From Streptomyces sp. NBC_01465 (GTDB taxonomy: Bacteria > Actinomycetota > Actinomycetes > Streptomycetales > Streptomycetaceae), in NCBI RefSeq assembly GCF_036227325.1, contig NZ_CP109467.1, forward strand, positions 372,001-436,000: DNA of 64,000 bases. The letters run 5' to 3'. The notes below the pieces were generated by a model. That model worked only from the letters and a program-made list of their open reading frames with translations. It was not told the origin of the DNA and did no database searches. Positions 61,927-64,000 of the stretch are shown piece by piece. Numbering within the stretch: position 1 is the first letter of the stretch; each line of letters starts with the position of its first letter. Position numbers and translations under genes: made by a program.

Positions 61927-61988
61927 CGGTGTGGGATCTCCAGAGGGCGGGGGTGACGAAGACTGCGATGACCAGTCTCCATTCACCT

Positions 61989-62000
61989 GACAACGTTGTC
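61989..62000. promoter_or_regulatory. LacI-type operator
   Basis: Perfect 12-bp palindrome GACAACGTTGTC with a central CG, the classic LacI/GalR-family shape, between the divergent ROK kinase and LacI genes. Confidence 0.78.
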
Positions 62001-62064
62001 CAGGCTCTATGCTCGACGCCACAGCCCGTACAGCCCTCTGCAGTCGACGACAGGACAGCGCACC

Positions 62065-63099
62065 GTGGCCGAGACCGCCCGCCACCCCGAGCCCCGCTAC
62101 GGCAATCGGCCGACCATGAAGGACGTCGCCGCCCGCGCCGGAGTGGGCCTCAAGACGGTTTCCCGGGTGGTGAACGGCGAGTCCGGAGTCACCCCCGACA
62201 CCGAGCGCCGCGTCCAGGAGGCGATCGAGGCGCTCGGCTTCCGCCGCAACGACAGTGCGCGGGTGCTGCGCAAGGGCCGCACCGCGAGCATCGGTCTCGT
62301 ACTGGAAGATCTCGCCGACCCGTTCTACGGGCCGCTGAACCGCGCGGTCGAGGAGGTCGCCCGCGCACACGGCGCCCTGCTGATCAACGGTTCCAGCGCC
62401 GAAGACCCGGAGCGCGAACAGGAGTTGGTACTCGCGCTCTGCGCGCGAAGGGTGGACGGTCTCATCGTCATCCCCGCCGGGGACGACCACCGCTATCTGG
62501 AGCCGGAGATCGCGGCCGGGGTCGCCACGGTCTTCGTCGACCGCCCCGCCGGGAAGATCGACGCCGATGTCGTACGGTCCGACAGCTTCGGCGGCGCACG
62601 CGACGGCGTCGCGCACCTCATCGCGCACGGCCACCGCCGCATCGGCTTCATCGGTGACCAGCCGCGCATCCACACCGCGATAGAGCGACTGCGCGGTTAC
62701 CACGCCGCGATGGACGAGGCCGGGCTGCCGGTCAAGGACTCCTGGGTCTCGCTCGGCACGACCGCCCCCGACCGGGTCGCGGCCGCCGTCACCACGCTCC
62801 TCGACGCCCCCGAGCCGGTGACCGCCATCTTCGCCGGCAACAACCGTGTGACGGTCACCGCGGTGCGCATGCTGGCCGGGCGAGAACGGCCCACCGCCCT
62901 CGTCGGATTCGACGACATCGAGCTCGCCGATCTGCTGGGCATCACCGTGATCGCCCAGGACGCGGCCACCCTGGGCCGCACGGCGGCCGAGAGCCTCTTC
63001 CACCGTCTCGAGGGAGGGGGCGGCGCGCCGGCCCAGAAGGTGCTGCCGACGCGCCTGATCACCCGGGGTTCGGGGGAACTCCCGCCCCACGAGGGCTGA
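62065..63099 (+). CDS. LacI-family transcriptional regulator
   Basis: 344 aa from GTG 62065 (ATG 62116 would give a shorter form beginning at the HTH). N-terminal HTH MKDVAARAGVGLKTVSRVVN and hinge LRKGRTASIGLVLEDLADPF, then a periplasmic-binding-type sugar sensor (HGHRRIGFIGDQPRI, VGFDDIELADLLGITVI). The operator at 61989-62000 suggests it controls itself and the ROK kinase, probably as part of galactoside regulation. Confidence 0.9.
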   Translation: MAETARHPEPRYGNRPTMKDVAARAGVGLKTVSRVVNGESGVTPDTERRVQEAIEALGFRRNDSARVLRKGRTASIGLVLEDLADPFYGPLNRAVEEVARAHGALLINGSSAEDPEREQELVLALCARRVDGLIVIPAGDDHRYLEPEIAAGVATVFVDRPAGKIDADVVRSDSFGGARDGVAHLIAHGHRRIGFIGDQPRIHTAIERLRGYHAAMDEAGLPVKDSWVSLGTTAPDRVAAAVTTLLDAPEPVTAIFAGNNRVTVTAVRMLAGRERPTALVGFDDIELADLLGITVIAQDAATLGRTAAESLFHRLEGGGGAPAQKVLPTRLITRGSGELPPHEG

Positions 63100-63109
63100 T
63101 TGCCGCTGA

Positions 63110-64000
63110 TTACGGAGCGGTGACCGTCAGCGCTGCGCGGCGCGGGCTGGAGAAGGAGTCCAGGTCCGCGCGGGACAGCCCGGTCAGCCGCGTGACCTCT
63201 TCGTCGCCGAGCGCCCCGCAGTCCAGACCGCGCAGCAGGAACCCGCTGAGCGCCTTGGCGGTGGCGGGCTCGTCCATCACGTCGCCGCCGGCCTTCGCCA
63301 CGTACGCGGCGAGACGGGCCGCCGCCGCGTCGAGCCCCTCGCGGTAGAAGGCGTAGACGGCCGCGTAACGGGTCGGCAGGTGGCCGGGGTGCATGTCCCA
63401 GCCCTGGTAGTACGCACGGGCCAGGGCGCGCCGCGTCAGTCCGTAGTGGAGCTTCCAGGCCTCGTGGACCTGTGCGGTCGGGCCGACGGGGAGGACGTTG
63501 GTGGAGCCGTCGGACACGCGAACTCCCGTGCCCGCGGCGGCGACCTGCATCACGGCCTTCGCGTGGTCGGCGGCCGGGTGGTCGCTGGCCTGGTAGGCGG
63601 CGCTGACGCCGATGCAGGCGCTGTAGTCGAAGGTGCCGTAGTGCAGCCCGGTCGCCCGGCCCTGCGCGGCGTCGATCATGCGGGCGACTGTCGCGGTGCC
63701 GTCGGCAGCGAGGATGGACTGGCTGGTCTCGATCTGGATCTCGAAGCCGATACGGCCGGCCGCGAGTCCGTGCGCCTTCTCGAACGCCTCCAGGAGCTGC
63801 ACGAAGGCCGTGACCTGCTCGGCGTACGTGACCTTGGGAAGGGTGAGGACCATGCCCTCGGGGAGGCCCCCGGCCTGCATGAGTCCGCTGAGGAAGACGT
63901 CCGTGGTGCGGATGCCCCGGTCGCGTACGGGCGCTTCCATGCACTTCATGCGGATGCCCATGTACGGGGCCGCCGTGCCGTTCCCGTACGCCTCGGAGAC
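63110..64000 (-). CDS. DUF6986 / HpcH-HpaI aldolase-like protein, N-terminus beyond window
   Basis: The frame is open to base 64000 on the minus strand, so the gene is cut at its 5' end. Visible residues (EAYGNGTAAPYMGIRMKCME, PKVTYAEQVTAFVQLLEAF, IGFEIQIETSQSILAADG, HYGTFDYSACIGVS) match the citrate-lyase-beta/HpcH-HpaI barrel of the DUF6986 family. In Streptomyces such genes lie next to malate synthase or ureide-degradation genes; that cannot be checked here. Tail to tail with the LacI gene, 10 bp apart. Confidence 0.8.
   Translation of the reverse strand, partial: VSEAYGNGTAAPYMGIRMKCMEAPVRDRGIRTTDVFLSGLMQAGGLPEGMVLTLPKVTYAEQVTAFVQLLEAFEKAHGLAAGRIGFEIQIETSQSILAADGTATVARMIDAAQGRATGLHYGTFDYSACIGVSAAYQASDHPAADHAKAVMQVAAAGTGVRVSDGSTNVLPVGPTAQVHEAWKLHYGLTRRALARAYYQGWDMHPGHLPTRYAAVYAFYREGLDAAAARLAAYVAKAGGDVMDEPATAKALSGFLLRGLDCGALGDEEVTRLTGLSRADLDSFSSPRRAALTVTAP

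Overview
High-GC (about 70%) actinobacterial chromosomal DNA, almost certainly Streptomyces. The evidence is codon bias to G/C in third positions, many GTG starts, mycothiol- and F420-type enzymes, Ku/LigD-Pol/ligase end joining, a MalF/MalG-type sugar importer with no local ATPase, and several small Streptomyces-type proteins (DUF4865, DUF6332, Rv1733c-like, SHOCT). It reads as chromosome arm rather than mobile DNA. I see no tRNA, rRNA, CRISPR array, insertion sequence, integrase or attachment site. No gene-free stretch exceeds 300 bases; the longest gaps (1544-1800, 18697-18968, 58731-58941) hold a terminator or promoters.

Layout. 1-1543: 3' part of a secreted GH10-CBM13-GH62 arabinoxylan enzyme. 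1801-3213: a methyltransferase-ASCH-Nudix fusion. 3310-6308: two self-regulated units, a TetR/MFS pair and a MarR/EthD pair, each with clear palindromic operators. 6475-8669: histidine phosphatase and an MHS-type transporter. 8721-13577 (minus): lnt, Nudix, SDR and a GAF/PucR regulator. 13761-20972: O-antigen-ligase-like membrane protein, PH-like membrane protein, Asp/Glu racemase, HpnB-like glycosyltransferase, double TerD protein, MOSC protein and small conserved proteins. 21060-25707: a beta-helix/AAA+ fusion converging on a membrane hydrolase. 25855-29473: DeoR regulator, SRPBCC protein, Cds1-like PLP enzyme and an RsbW-like ATPase. 29506-33109 (minus): SHOCT/ATPase/FtsX-permease exporter operon, divergent from TetR-cupin-DUF4865-phosphotriesterase (33293-35737).

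35740-38171: a plant-type ketol-acid reductoisomerase gene divergent from an IlvY-like LysR gene. This is the most striking arrangement in the window, because it pairs an enterobacterial-style regulatory layout with a chloroplast-like enzyme in an actinomycete. 38162-40691: ROK repressor divergent from an MFS gene with a readable leaderless promoter. 40713-46966: mycothiol-dependent-type enzyme, MarR/MFS efflux pair with two spaced operators, two-component system, TetR/F420 oxidoreductase pair with operators. 46967-51461: geranylgeranyl-reductase-type flavoprotein, M20 peptidase, MBL hydrolase and a TmrB-like kinase/Nudix fusion. 51553-54256: NHEJ locus. 54426-55502: a small protein and nadE. 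55512-63099: alpha-galactoside utilisation cluster (binding protein, two permeases, GH27 alpha-galactosidase, ROK sugar kinase, LacI regulator, palindromic operator). 63110-64000: partial DUF6986/HpcH-HpaI-like gene.

Recurring themes are regulator/target pairs with visible palindromic operators, translational coupling by ATGA or GTGA overlaps, convergent genes that overlap by 10-42 bp, and -10 boxes 6-7 nt ahead of the start codon, which suggests leaderless mRNAs.
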